Positions 26,400 through 40,984 are shown, counted from the stretch's first letter. The stretch: DNA of 64,000 bases from Albula goreensis (GCA_022829145.1 CM040742.1:18873131-18937130); one strand, 5' to 3'. Notes: generated by a model from the letters alone, not told the origin. Numbers and translations: made by a program.

Positions 26400-26612
26400 A
26401 AGCATATGCAATACAATCAAACTAGTCTTTAGTCTCTCTACAGGCATATTTAGTTCTATTTTAGAATGAAAAGAACACATTTTCAGGATGTATACAGCAT
26501 GCCGATAAAATATAACCTACTAATAGACATGTATGTTGTAATACAAAGTCTGTTTTTAACAGCATTTTTAAAAGAGACTAAATAGGCACTATTGAATTGA
26601 GCCCACACTTAT
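26400..26612. repeat. Diverged dispersed repeat, copy flanking the gypsy relic (left)
   Basis: Related to 29290-29425. Shared landmarks are ATGCAATACAATCAAAC (ATGCAATTCAATCAAAAC in the other copy), a CTATTTTAG phrase, and AAAAGAGAC followed about 20 bp later by a TTGAATTGAGC or CTGAATCGAGC end. Part of it also resembles 41940-42045 (AAAGTCTGTTTT). The element type is not identified. The inverted phrases ATTCAATCAAA and TTTGACTGAAT at the two ends of the better copies suggest a miniature DNA element. Confidence 0.45.
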
Positions 26613-26968
26613 TGCTTACTTATTTGATGAAATCATTGTTTGTAATTATGTTTTATTGCTATATATAAAACTGAATATATCTTACTCAAAGATATGCATG
26701 TATTAGTCCTCTAAGAAAAACTTGAGTAGGCTTTCATTCGGGTTGTATCCACAGGTTAAACAAGGTTATACCCACAGCACACCTGAATTATCTGTCCTTT
26801 AGGTCAGCTGAAAAGCAGAACACAATTGCCCAGGCAGTTGCAGTGTTTATCTTCCATGACGGAGGCTCAGCCTCGGTGAGGGGAATGTTTCAGGTCTCAT
26901 TTCCTGCAGTTGCCAAAGAGGTTTGACATACCTAATAATGGCAAGCAAGGCGTTCGGTTGTAAAATAG

Positions 26969-27742
26969 TTATGTAAAATGCAGGAATATTGCAGTGAAAG
27001 GAATTTCACATTCCCAAGCACACTTGCGACTCACATCACAAGACTGTAGACCTTTTGTGGAGACCCTGTGTCCTAAATACTTAACATCTGGTGCCAGGAA
27101 TACACATTTTGACCTCTTCAGCCACAGCCCAGCTGCCTCCAGCCTGGCTAACACAGCCTTCAGGTTCTGAAGGTGTTCCTCCTCAGTGGCCCTCGTCACT
27201 AGCACATCACCAAAGGTACAAAGCTGTGTTTTTAATGCCAGCCAGCAGACTCTCCATCGTCTGTTGGAATATTGCACAAGCAAAGGAAACTCCAAACGGC
27301 AGATGCTGGTACTGAAACAAACCCCTATGGGTGTTAATTGTCACCAGTTTCTGTGAGTCTTCTGCCAAAACAAGCTGCTGGTAAGCATGTGACATATCTA
27401 AACTGAGAACTGGCACCCAACAACCAGTATGGTAAAAAGCTCCTTGATCCATGGTAGAGGGTATTGCTCTACCTTAGATGCTACACCAGCACTTAATTTG
27501 AAATTGCCACATATCCTAGCGGTGTTGTCTGGGTTTGATACTGGCACAATGGGGGCCACCCATTCTGAGTATGTGACTGGTTCAGTTACTCCTTGTTTTG
27601 GCAGCCTTTGTAATTCAGCCTCTACCTTTGAGAGAAGAGCAAATGGTACAGGTCTGGGCTTACAGAAACATAGGTGTACTGATGGATCCACCTGGAAAAT
27701 CACTTCAGTCCCTTTTAATTTCCTAAGCTCATCATTGAACAC
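26969..27742 (-). pseudogene. Reverse transcriptase remnant of gypsy pol
   Basis: Three minus-strand frames continue one another. The N-terminal piece (27398-27742) carries SEWVAPIVPV at residues 59-68 and RICGNFK, typical of the fingers region of Ty3/gypsy reverse transcriptase. The middle piece (27207-27452) has LSLDMSHAYQQL with the catalytic Asp at 27396-27398, then YQHLPFGVSFACAIFQ. The last piece (26969-27295) has DVLVT, HLQNLKAVLARLEAAGL and VKYLGHRVS. Where the family has the (Y/F)xDD active site, this copy reads FGD at about 27206-27214, so the first Asp is replaced by Gly and the enzyme would be dead even without the frameshifts. The frames shift between pieces near 27400-27450 and 27210-27295. 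Confidence 0.88.
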
Positions 27743-27789
27743 AACAGCTTGCTAAGCCAGGATGTGTTGCAGTCCACTTTCTTTGACTT

Positions 27790-28866
27790 TCAAATGCTTT
27801 GCATATTTCGTTTCGGTCCAGCTTCAGCACACTCATCCAGTCTCTGCCCAAGAGGTTTGGACCCTGACTGCAGATCACCAGTACAGTCAACCATTGTACT
27901 GTTGTCCATTGTACTGGACATGCACTTCGGCTGTGTCACGTCAATCAACTTGTTCCCCTGCATATGATTAGGCATAATACTGGAAGACTGTAACCTAAAC
28001 TGAGGGACTTTGGCTTTCAAAGCAGCAAAACATTCCTCACGGATAACAGTGCGAGAAGCCTCTGTGTACTCTGCCAGGAGAAAATCAATGTACTCCAGTA
28101 CTTCCTCCTCAGCCGGGGATGTGGCATGGGATTCTGACACGCAGTGGGCCTTTGGTCCTAATGTTCTGGAGGTCTGGGCTTGCTTGGCCTTCTCCTTCTC
28201 ACTCTGGTGGCACGTCCAGGCTATGTGGTCACGCCTCTTACAGAAATGGCAGTCAAACTCCTTGAGGCGACAGTTATCAGCAGGTTGCTTTTCCCCAATG
28301 TTAAATCAGATATTGCTAAAAGGCGATGCTACATTTGTTCACAGCCTATGCTCCGAACTAAATGGTCCCGGAGGTGCTCTTCTCGTTTAGCACCAAACAG
28401 GCATAGTGATGCCTAATGCTTCAGTTTTGCTACATATGAGGTCACAGACTCCTCTGGATCTCAGACGCAGGAATGGAATTTAAATCTTTCCACAATGACA
28501 GCTGGCTTTAGAATAAAAATGTTCTCCCACGCAATTAACAAGTTCAGTGAATAAAACATCAGTGGGCTTCTTTGGTGCAATGAAATCTATTAGTAGACCG
28601 TACTTGCTGCTGCCGCATGCCGATAACAAGATCGGCAATTTTGTTTTATCCTCTGTGGCATCGTCCACCTCAAAATAAAAATCGTTTTTGAGGAGTAAAA
28701 GAAACAGACAGACACCTTGCTTAAGGCGAGGTGAAATTCCCCACTCCCCACTTTTTTTTGCATCACACAATTTGTTATAATAGGAATATAACAGGAAGCA
28801 GGTAAGAGTCTTCCAACTGGGTGTTGCAGTCCAGGCTGTTCCATTAAGTTGTTCCATGCTCTGCAT
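27790..28866 (-). pseudogene. Gag and protease-region remnant of gypsy element
   Basis: The piece at 28480-28866 has a capsid-like phrase, KLPILLSACGSSKY followed by APKKPTDVLFTELV, matching the pattern of fish gypsy Gag. A zinc knuckle, CHFCKRRDHIAWTC, with C-x2-C-x4-H-x4-C spacing, is encoded at 28210-28251. The downstream frame (27790-28140) ends in GSKPLGQRLDE, which looks like a decayed version of the conserved LLGRDW region at the end of the aspartic protease; the active-site DTG triad is not clearly seen. The frame between 28260 and 28480 is broken. Gag would package element RNA; this copy cannot. Confidence 0.75.
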
Positions 28867-28961
28867 CGGTAAGGCAACACTTGGTCCAGCCTCATCTGTT
28901 AAGCCTAGTAAAGTCTCATCACCTGGTTTGCGGGATGCATACCGTGTTTATGCTGACTCAT

Positions 28962-29105
28962 TGGTGTGAAACTCAGGTCATGGAGGGCCACAATTTCTGG
29001 ATTTTTTTTGGTGTGTTTCAACACTTTATTCATTAACATAAATCAATGATTGGCTGTATAGTACCACGCACCTGGTTTCCAAGGCCTACAATGACTGCCA
29101 TTAGA
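28962..29105 (+). mobile_element. hAT-type miniature element, degraded copy 2
   Basis: Relic of the family at 2726-2930, same orientation. It retains GGTGTGAAACTCAGGTCATG from the left end, TTTGGTGTGTTTCAACACTT, and CGCACCTGGTTTCCAAGGCC from the middle. The right terminal repeat is gone. It lies just beyond the gag end of the gypsy relic. Confidence 0.8.
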
Positions 29106-29289
29106 AATTGAGCAAGTTGTAACAACAATCACCTAAACAATGTGCATTCATGATCCAGAAATGACACATCTATGCCACAACACAATGCAGACAGGAGGAA
29201 CAAATAAAACAAATAAACCTTCAGCTGAGCTTTGTTCTCATTGACATATTAATCACATACGGGTCAAAGAGTCAAATGCACGCAGGCCA

Positions 29290-29425
29290 GAACACAATCA
29301 AACAAATGCAATTCAATCAAAACTGACCTCAGTCTTTTTAAGGCCATTTGAAATTCTATTTTAGGTTGAACTGAATATTCCCTAAAAGAGACCAAGAATG
29401 TTTGACTGAATCGAGCGCCAAGTCT
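29290..29425. repeat. Diverged dispersed repeat, copy flanking the gypsy relic (right)
   Basis: Begins near AATGCAATTCAATCAAAACT and ends near TTTGACTGAATCGAGC, so its ends are imperfect inverted repeats of one another (ATTCAATCAAA against TTTGACTGAAT). It is similar to 26400-26612 over about 130 bp and to 41940-42045 in part. Probably a miniature DNA element; superfamily unknown. Confidence 0.5.
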
Positions 29426-31811
29426 TGAAAGAATTTGGAATTCCAGTAAGTAATTCTAAAGCAGACATAGCTTTGTACTTTGCATAGCCACACCATATAC
29501 AGACCATTCTTCGGCAATTATCAGACAAGCTCTTCAAATTCCAGTCATGAATTGTTCAAAATGCAGCATCTGAGAAATCGATTGATCAAATAAGTCATGT
29601 CCGATTAAATCCACTCATAAGGGTCACTCAAGGATGGTTTCTAATCAGTCAGTGGTAAACAGCCAGTGGCAATAGCTTATGCCTTCACTTCAGATGCCTT
29701 CCTGCCACCACACTACTTTAACTGAGATTCTCTGCTACACAAAATATCTGCACAGATGCCTATGGACAAGGGGAATGAAAACATCTTCAAAGACTGCTTA
29801 TGGACTGGTTTTACAGTGCTGGAAAAAATATCAGCTTGAAGAATTCTTGTCACAGTAGGTGTTCTCTGAGATTTTGTTTGGGTGACACATATAAAAAAGT
29901 GTATTTTCTTTTTATGGTACACATCAACAACTTAAACCTGCACTCTAAGATATCAGGGTTCCATTTGTGTCTTTTGTATTTCAAAGATATGAGCCTTAAA
30001 TATCAAACCAAATATGTTATTGTTGTCGTTGTTGAGGGTGATGATGATGAGAACGACATTGCTGCCAGCAATATCAGTTTGTACATTCTAAGAGCGTCCA
30101 ATGATTTATTGGCAGCCTCTCTCTTTTTAACCTCTTTTGTTTGAAATTATTTGCAATTGGAATCTCATTCGAGGTCAGTGTTTTAAACACCTCCACAGGT
30201 CACTGTGATGAAAGAAGAAGGTCTTTTGGAGTAGCTACCACTGTGGGACACCATGCTGTTCAGTGCAGGCTGACTGAGCATTACTGGCCTCGTAGAATCA
30301 TATTAAATCGGTTGCATGAAACTGCCTGCTGAGTTGATGCAGCAACATCATACAAATAAAACTGAACTGATACAAAGATCAGTGAGGTCAAGAACTCCTT
30401 CATGGGATACATAGTTATAATCTAGGCTTATAGCCACTGAGGAGATGAGAGTACCATGAGGAGATGGGAGTGCTGCAACTCCAAACCCCACATATATCAA
30501 TAAGGCTAAAAGGTGGGTATTCTGAAAGCCTTGAGAAGTTTAGGTGTGAGTGCTCTTTACATTTGTGCAAACTTTCAGCTACACCACTGTCCATGATGAA
30601 AAAAAATCATGTTTAGTCTCATGGTTGAAAATAGAACATTTACATGAAACTCCAAAGTTGTTATTTGAAAAATTAACCATGCATGAAAATTATTTTTGGC
30701 TGCCTCCCTGGCAGAAGGAATAGAGTCTGATACGATGAGAGGAATGCTGACCTTCATAATCCATCAATATATTTATGCAATTAAATATGTAAATGACATA
30801 GTCAGCAATAAATATGGATGAACTGGTTACCCAGAAAACAATGAGTCAGTTCATAGTGTTCAGTGTGGAAGCCAAGCTCCCTGCAGCAATGTGCAGGACC
30901 CTGGCCTGGATTTGTTCAGCTATTTTAACATTCATAACATCTTATTTTTGACAAACAATGAAATGTCAACATTAGTAAATATAACCACTATTTTATCCTT
31001 CAGTTTTGGTGTTCTCTGACCTAACCAAACTCTTGTAAAGGACAAAATAATTTATACATCAATATTATGGACAAAAGATATTTTGAGGAAATTGTCTTGA
31101 GAGTGAGAAAAAATGTTCACAGTGTTTTTATGATTTATGATTATGATTAATAGGCTTCAAAAATGTACCATCAATAGCACATAAATCATATTTTCATACG
31201 CAGCATAATTGACTTCCCATCAATACACGTGCTTAAGATTCAAACATAAAATTATCGGTTATAATTTATGGGGATATTGTTAACTGTAAATACTTGTAAA
31301 GTATTGGAAAATCTATCCTTGTTCTCTAACTGGCCGCCAAAGGCAAAAGATGATCTGGTTATGTCTTTGAGTGAGTGAGGTTTTTCATAAATGCACCATA
31401 AAACGTTCTCAGAGATCCATCCCTAATCTCGAATGCTGAGCTTCACCTTTATTCCCCTGTGACTGCACTGTCCTGCATCAGTTGGGCACTCACAGACAAG
31501 CTCATTTGTGTTCTGCTTATTTGCCAGTCTGACTCTGCAGATATTGCAGCAAAGGAGCTGGGCTGGGGGTGTGACAGGTTCATAGTATTAGTATTCAGCC
31601 AAGTAAAAAAGGTGAACTGAGGGAAACCAAGCAGCAGGTACACCGTAGTAACTACTGGTACAAAAGCAAACAGTGTGTGGGGGAGAGGTGTCAACCATTG
31701 GGCTTTATCTGGGTAGGGTACAGTTTATTCTTTATATCTCATGCTCTGACATCAGTGACTTTCAATATCTTTACTTATATATTAATATATTAATATGTTA
31801 ATGTATTGCAG
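29426..31811. other. Unannotated non-coding DNA
   Basis: No supported gene. The longest frame, 29800-30144 (114 aa), has no domain and ordinary AT-rich codons. The rest is AT-rich. Confidence 0.5.
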
Positions 31812-31981
31812 ATGGCATGGTGGCTCAGTGGAGAGAAAGTTTCTGTCTGGCCTTGCAATGGGGTGGCCACCTGTCCAGGGGGTCTCCCTGCCTTTTGGCC
31901 AAACGTTAGGTGGGATCGGCTCCAGCCCCCTGCAACCCTACACTGGATGATGGGGGTCCATAAAAATGGATGGATGGATGG
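31812..31981 (+). mobile_element. SINE-like fragment with (GGAT)n tail, internally deleted
   Basis: Starts with GGCATGGTGGCTCAGTGG, like the tRNA-type head of common fish SINEs, then jumps to a 3' body reading CACCTGTCCAGGG ... GGGATCGGCTCCAGCCCCC and ends in TGGATGGATGGATGG. From general knowledge this 3' body and tail are widespread in teleost genomes. The middle part, including a good B box, appears deleted. It interrupts an AT-rich region. Confidence 0.65.
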
Positions 31982-34701
<2,720 letters not shown>

Positions 34702-34859
34702 CAGGTGTCCGAATGATAAAGGGCAGCTGTGTCTGCTGACTTTTGGTGTATTTCAGGATGTCATTGATTCAGTTAAATCATGTATTTGCTATTGTGTCCA
34801 TGCATCTTGTTTCCAAGGTCTAAAATGGCTGTCAACTGACAGGATAACACTGTCCACAG
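34702..34859 (+). mobile_element. hAT-type miniature element, degraded copy 3
   Basis: Relic of the family at 2726-2930. It retains CAGGTGTCCGAATGATAAAG at the left, TTTTGGTGTATTTCAGGATG, and CTTGTTTCCAAGGTCTAAAA from the middle, followed by ATGGCTGTCAACTGACAGGA. The right terminal repeat is missing. Confidence 0.78.
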
Positions 34860-35033
34860 TTTAAATTGATCTATTCAGTGGTAATCCACTTGAATCCAAT
34901 TGAATTTTTTTTTTTTTTTTACAAATCGACCACTGGCCGAACATAATATAAAAAACATACAAATATCAAAGGAGTTTAAAAAGTGTTAGCATTACCTTGT
35001 ACAATAAGGTCTGCTTTTCTTTGCTTTGTGCAG

Positions 35034-35189
35034 AAGGTGCTCACCAGCATTGCCTCTTATGGGGATAACCGCCAGCCTGAGGTGATTAAAGTAAGTAAAC
35101 AGACTCAGCAAGCAGTGCAGAAAAGTTGTGCTGCCATGATGTACCTGTCCTCCGAGGGGGGCCATGTCCTAGTTAAAGGGTCCTGTCAG
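35034..35189 (+). CDS. Candidate host exon (phase 0, 52 codons), gene unidentified
   Basis: A pyrimidine-rich tract ending in TTTGCTTTGTGCAG precedes position 35034, a strong 3' splice site. The open frame then runs 156 bp to CCTGTCAG at 35189, followed by GTGTGT, an acceptable 5' splice site. The encoded segment starts KVLTSIASYGDNRQPE and ends near GGHVLVKGSCQ. It is richer in G and C than its flanks and uses codons such as CTC, ACC, GCC and CTG, unlike the chance frames nearby. An internal GTAAGT at 35091 is an even better donor and would give a 57-bp, 19-codon exon, also phase 0. I do not recognise the protein. It could be an exon of a gene with very large introns, or a decayed one. Confidence 0.4.
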
Positions 35190-35627
35190 GTGTGTAAATG
35201 TTTAAAGTACTTCCTCACCAACAAATAATAAAACAGTTTATGTTAGTGTATTAACATGGAAAGTAAAATCCCCATATTGTAAATTGCTCTATCACCTTGT
35301 CTGTACAATAACGTTGAGTCATGTATTATAGATTCTAATTTTTTAGATTGTTACACATTTTTTTTTGTTAATTTCATTGCCCACAGTACTGTGTACAATG
35401 TATGATGCATAAGAATGAGTAAAACACAACAGTCATTCAGACAAATTACTAATACATATACAATAATCCATCAATGGGAAGGAAGAAAGAATGTTGGCCC
35501 TCAATTTTTAACAGGTTCCTGTTTTCAGATATGGACATATGGCCATATTCATTGGAAGTAATGGACTTACCAATTTTATAGTGTCTTCAGGGTATCTGGT
35601 ACTAGCAAACAGATTCTAATGGCTAGA
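35190..35627. other. Unannotated non-coding DNA
   Basis: AT-rich; no second exon with matching splice signals was recognised downstream. Confidence 0.5.
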
Positions 35628-35769
35628 GTTAACATACACATATAGCATGTAGCATACAATTGCCTGAGTTAGCACACACATAGCAGGTACCATCCAGTGG
35701 TCAAAGGTAGCATATGCGAAGCATATAGTATCCAGTACCCAGAGAAAGCATCCAGGTAATATATAGCAC
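35628..35769 (+). repeat. Degenerate minisatellite, about 39-bp unit
   Basis: Three full and one partial diverged units. Each starts near GTTAACATAC, GTTAGCACAC or GTAGCATATG and contains CATCCAGT-like phrases (CATACAATT, CATCCAGTG, TATCCAGTA) at about the same offset. Old and decayed. Confidence 0.6.
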
Positions 35770-38700
35770 ATCATGAAATCTAACTGCCTCACGCTTGATT
35801 CCCAACTATCTCTTACACCTGTTAAATGAAATTAAAATTATCGTTTCTATATGTTGTTTATATGGTTTTTATGTCACTATTTGAAATCTACAACATTGTT
35901 TTTAAATAACTTTTGCTTAAATTTTGATTAAATTTCTGGTTATGTGTGACAATTTGTGGGCATCATAATTTCAAAGCATACATTCATTTATACAGTTGTT
36001 TCTGTATATGAGTGACATTACTAATAGCAGTTTACTAAATGAGTAGAAGACAAACGCAGGGAGCATCTAATGGGTTGGGCCTGTCAGCTGGCAAGGGAGA
36101 CTACAGGGGTCCACCACAGGTTTTTTTTTTTAAACTCTGATGTAAACTTCCTAAGAATTTGGAGAATGTCAGAGGATTTTTTACATTTTTAAAATTTTTT
36201 AATGATTTACTTAATTATCTCTGGGTGGGCATTTATAATATCTCCATCATGGGTTATTGATTTAGAAGTTCAAAAGTTTAACAGAACTTTTTTGCAATGT
36301 AAGATTTTTCTGTGCATTCTTTTTGTACTCAGGTTACAGCCTCAGCTTTTCAAGGTTATTATTCTATTACAATATCCAGATATTAAGTAACTTTTTACCC
36401 AATATTTTTGTGAATGATCATAATGGGGAAAAGCATGTTGGAAATGCCACATTGGCTTAGTGTAAATAATAAAAAAAATCAATAAAACCATGTTGTCAAA
36501 TAATTGTCAATTTGGAAATAATATATTAAAAAGAAACCAGGATGTCTTACTGACTGCTTTTAAAAAGAATGGAAGCTGCAGGTTCAACAAATGCTTGTTG
36601 TTTGGAGTATGTGGACTGATTGAACCAGATTTTTTTTCCATCACAGAACAGTTGGAGGAAAGAGAATACAAAAGACAATCAAAGTTAGAAAAAAGATGCC
36701 TAGCCACATACTTACATTAGTTTGGAGGCAGTACTATGTGAAAACACAAACAACTCAGTGTTAAAACAACTCTAGAACATCAATGAGTAGGAGAAAGGCT
36801 ATTGAAATCAGTTGGCGTAAGCAGTGGGAGCTTATTTAATATGTTGCCTGGACTAAATAAACATTGGATGGTGAAAGCAGGCATTTTTAAAATAGCATTG
36901 TACTTTTGGGGCTGGGACACACACACACACACCCACATGCAAACACTTAATATAAAGGGATGCTGTAGTTTAATTAAACTGTCTTTGCTGAGAGCTTGGG
37001 GCAAAGTAAAGTCACCGTTGTTGAAATGAACCTTTTCAACAAAGCGGGTTAAAAGGCGCCCTGGGAAGAGCAGAGTGGAAATAAAGACTAAGCAATGTGC
37101 TTGGTCTGGTGCACTGAGCTCGTAGGTATCAGTCATCAGTGCCTGGATGTAATTGAGCATCCTTAAAGGACTACTTGACTCCTTCTGACACTTTTCAGGT
37201 CATATGTCACATCCTGAAGTTTGACAATGGTGTTGTACAAAAAATCGACCTAATATGCATTCCTGTATGTTGTTAGATATTGTATGTTCTTGCGTATTTC
37301 ACAGATGCGGCATAGCTTCACTGTTTGTGAAGGTAGAAATGAACATATTTGTCTGTGTTGTTTGAATATATGCATTGTTTGTGGCATGCATCACATGTCC
37401 AATGAAACCCTTCCGGACAATGCATTTACTTAGTCACTGTTATTGTCATGTGATTACTTAATAAACAGCATTACAATAGCTAACAACCATGACACAAAAA
37501 CAATAATTATGGTTTTGAGGTTAAGGTTTTCTTATGCCTTACTTACTGTATCAACGGAGGTGCTCACTTTATGTAGCATGTGTAAGTCTAATCAGACATT
37601 TGCTGACATCAGCTGTTAGCACAGAGTATGAGCACCCTTTATGTTCAGATGCTCTTATAACATTCAAAAACATCAAAAATCTCTACACACAGAGAATCAA
37701 AGTGAGAAAACATTGACCAAAGTGTTTTTACAGTCCTCATACCAGCAGCATTTTTAGTAGTGATAAAAAATTAAGATCACCACTGGTTTACCTGGTTGAT
37801 TCAACAACTGTTCACTCACTTCAGTTTACGTGACACATATCGGGAGGTGTCAGGGATGCACATCCTTGGTCCTTCAGGGCTGCAGTCTGCAAGCTGTCAT
37901 TCCCGCCAATCATCTAACCTGCCAAATCATCTTATTATTGTCTCAACAGAACATATGTCATTTTCATCCCCCACTCTCTACAGTGACATAACAAGAGATG
38001 TAAAACCTGCCAGATTACGGCTCTGCAATACAGCACAGTAAACAAGCAGACATATAACGTATAGAGCAGAAATTAAACATTCATTTTATCTTGTATAGTT
38101 CATAATGAAAATATTAAACTTAACAAGATACCAAAGTATGCTATCTAAACAAGCCTTGCATTTACTATAATGAATTATTACAATTTCTGTATATCATTTG
38201 ATCATTTTTGGATCTGGCTGGTTGGCCATTTGAAGTGATTAATGGAAGCAGTTTCATCTTGTTTACACTTCTGTAGACACAGGTCATATTAAACAATTAA
38301 TTGCATACCTTTACAACCCTATACTGAATGCAGCTGCCTGTGAGGGTTATTGCTCGCTATTTTTAAATTTAATTGCCCTGTGGTAAAGTACCTTTGCATT
38401 CTCATCATCAAGCTACATTTGGGTTGTGGATTTAGTGGCAAAGCATAACTAATACCACTCAGCTGAGTGTATACAAATAAATGAAACCGCCACACAAATT
38501 CTCATGCTGTCACATGTATCAATGGCATACAGTATTTGTAAAAAGGTGGTGTAAAACATTGCAGTTGGATGCTAATGGATATTGTTGCTCCTAACCTTCC
38601 CATCTTGCTCCCGTTTTTATTAACATTGGGGGTTCTTTCATTGGTTTATTCACTGCCATGTAATGCGTTAAATTACACCCCTGTATCATTTAGATTGTGA

Positions 38701-38929
38701 AAATATATTTCCACATCTACTGAATGAAATGAAATGCACTTTCAAGGGGACCCAATGCAATGCAATTTCTTGTTCAAGTCAAAACAGGCTTTACATTAAA
38801 ATGCAGGTTTCTTTGAATATTGGAGACATGTCTTTGGAATGTGTTCTTATCATTCTAAAACAGAATTATACATGCTCTTAAAGAGACTAGGTTTGTGTGT
38901 TTGGGTCTGAGCTGTGATCTCTTTAAAGC
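35770..38929. other. Unannotated non-coding DNA
   Basis: No supported gene. A short CA run lies at 36919-36932. The 126-aa minus-strand frame at 36780-37160 has no domain. AT-rich throughout. Confidence 0.5.
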
Positions 38930-39599
38930 CAATACCGGGTGGAAAACCACAGTGCTGGCGGACTCAATGTTGCTGAAGGCAGGGAAGTAGTAGAGGAAGA
39001 AGGCCCACTGGCAGACAGCGAGTCCCCACGTGAGCACCAAACAAAAGTCCCCACCAAAGCAGAGAGCACGGAATCAGCCAGTAAGATCAAATGGCCGAAG
39101 ACAAACGAGGCAGAGGCATGGCACAAATTGGACGTGGACCTGACTAAGATACTGGAGGGGTCTTTACGAGGACGAATAGAGTCCAAGCTTAACCTGATTG
39201 GGGACATTCTATACCAGGAGTGGAAAGATGAAGTCACCCCCAAATGGAGGAAAGCTTGGAGACCGAAGGGAAGGAGAGAAAAGGAGATTGACCAGTTGGT
39301 GTAAAGGTAACGACAACTCCGCAAGAACTGGAGAAAGTCAACTTAGGCAGAGAAAGAGGGTCTGAAAGCCCTGTGAGTGGAGGTCAGACAAAGGTTGGCC
39401 AGCCTTTGAAGGGCAGAGCACATCTGTAAGTGCAGCAAATGGAAATAAAAAGAAACTGCCAACTTCTTCAAGAACCCTTTTGAGCATACCAGACAGCTGC
39501 TGGAGGAAAAAAAAAGCGGGAAGCTGGAAATCACCAGGGAGCAGGTGGAACAGCAAGTCAGGAGGCAGTACATCAATCCAGCAAGGAACATCCTGATGT

Positions 39600-40400
39600 G
39601 AACACCAGGCCCCAACGGAGTACCCTACAAGCTCTACAAGAACTACTCTAAGGTGTTAGATCTGCTATGGCGCTCATGAGAACCAATTGGAAAAAGCAAC
39701 ATATTCTATCTGAGTGACAAAGAGCGGTAGCGGCCTTAATTCCCAAGAAAGAGAACTCCAAAGACATTGGACGATTCAGGAGCATCACCCTGCTAAATGC
39801 TGAAGGAAAGATCTTCTTCTTGGTACTGTCCTGAAGGATGACCAACTACCTGATGGAGAATGGCTACATTGACACCAGCTGCCAGAAGGTGGGAGTCCCA
39901 GGCTTCCCACGGTGTGTGGAGCACTCGGCAATGATTTGGGAGCAGATCCAGAAGGCCAAACGTGAGAAGAAAGACCTGCATGTCATCTGGCTCGACCTTG
40001 CCAACGCTTATGGATCAGTTCCGCACCAACTGATCAGCTATGCCATGGAGTTCTTCCACATGCCACCTGTATTAAGAGCTTGGTTGCAAACTACTCCATT
40101 GACCTGCAAATGTGCTTTAGTCTCTGGGACTTCACGGTCAGATGGCAGCAGCAAGAGATAGGAATTGACAAGAGGTTTGCCATTTCTCCCATCCGGTTTG
40201 TGGCAGTCTTTGAGATGATCCTCATCGGAGCAAGACAGACAGTGGGGGGGATCAAACAACTATACAAACAAAGGTTACCTCTGCTGATGAGCTACATGGA
40301 CAGTGTTACCCGCCTCCTTCAGACAGCAGCATGTACATCTAGACTGCTAAAAAGAATGGATGAGCTGGATGAAGATTAAGTCCTCCAAGTCGCATAGCCT
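39600..40400 (+). pseudogene. Reverse transcriptase remnant of the non-LTR element
   Basis: Encodes PGPNGVPYKLYKN near 39605, an early reverse-transcriptase block, then, in the frame from 39838, GVPGFPRCVEHS and WLDLANAYGSVPH with the first catalytic Asp at 39994-39996. The frame shifts near 40080, after which DFTVRWQQQEIG, ISPIRF and the active-site block follow. That block reads YMDS at 40293-40304: the second Asp of the usual YxDD is Ser. The TAACTSRLLKRMDE phrase after it matches the thumb side. Stops and at least two shifts make it inactive. In life it would copy the element RNA at the nicked target. Confidence 0.87.
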
Positions 40401-40984
40401 GTCTCTCAGAAGAGGAGTCAGAAACGACAGCACCATCTTTGTGGCAGGGGGTGAGTCCCACTTCTGTCTGAGCAACCCATCAAAAGCTTGGGGAGGCAGT
40501 GTACAGCAGAGCTCTCCAACAAACAGATGGGGAGAGGGTCACTCTGGTAAGGATCAACCAAAGCCAACTCCCGGGGAAGTACAAGGTGTGGTGCTACCAG
40601 TACACATTCTACAGGAGGGTGACGTGACCACTGAATATGAGCGAAATTCCCTCATCCACACCAAGTAAGATGGATGGGAAGGCTAACTCATTTATCTGAA
40701 AGAAGCGGGGCTGCCGTGGTGCATCTATTTTTTGGTTTACGGCCAACCGGAAGAGAGGAAGGAGGTGGTTATAGCAGAGGTGACAAGGATGGAGGAAGAG
40801 CACTACAAGGTCAAGGCTGTGCTGCAGGGCTGACAAGGAAGCTGGACAACCTGGGGCAGGGTTATCAACCAGGAAATCAGCTGGTCAGAATTGTGGAAGA
40901 TCCCACAGGTGAGACTCATCTTCTTCAACAGGTCAGCCTAAGAGATTCTCCCCTGTCCTAAGAACCTCCACCAGTGGTTTGGGA

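Larger units (their letters stand above)
26960..28895 (-). mobile_element. Ty3/gypsy-type LTR retrotransposon relic (gag-pol, degenerate)
   Basis: A minus-strand relic in retroviral order: capsid-like Gag at high coordinates, a CCHC zinc knuckle, a protease-like tail, then reverse transcriptase toward 26960. Several frameshifts and stops break it. RNase H and integrase are missing, so the 3' half has been lost. No primer-binding site or terminal TG...CA LTR is clearly visible; the flanking similar sequences at 26400-26612 and 29290-29425 are discussed as a finding. The open frames on the plus strand here are antisense shadows. It is non-functional. Confidence 0.85.

Noticed and set aside
27091..28416. 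Plus-strand frames across the gypsy relic
   Set aside because: They are antisense to recognisable gag-pol segments and have no domain of their own.
29800..30144. 114-residue plus-strand gene
   Set aside because: No domain, ends in ordinary AT-rich DNA, no codon signal.
36780..37160. 126-residue minus-strand gene
   Set aside because: Crosses a short CA repeat (translated as VCVCV) and has no recognisable domain.
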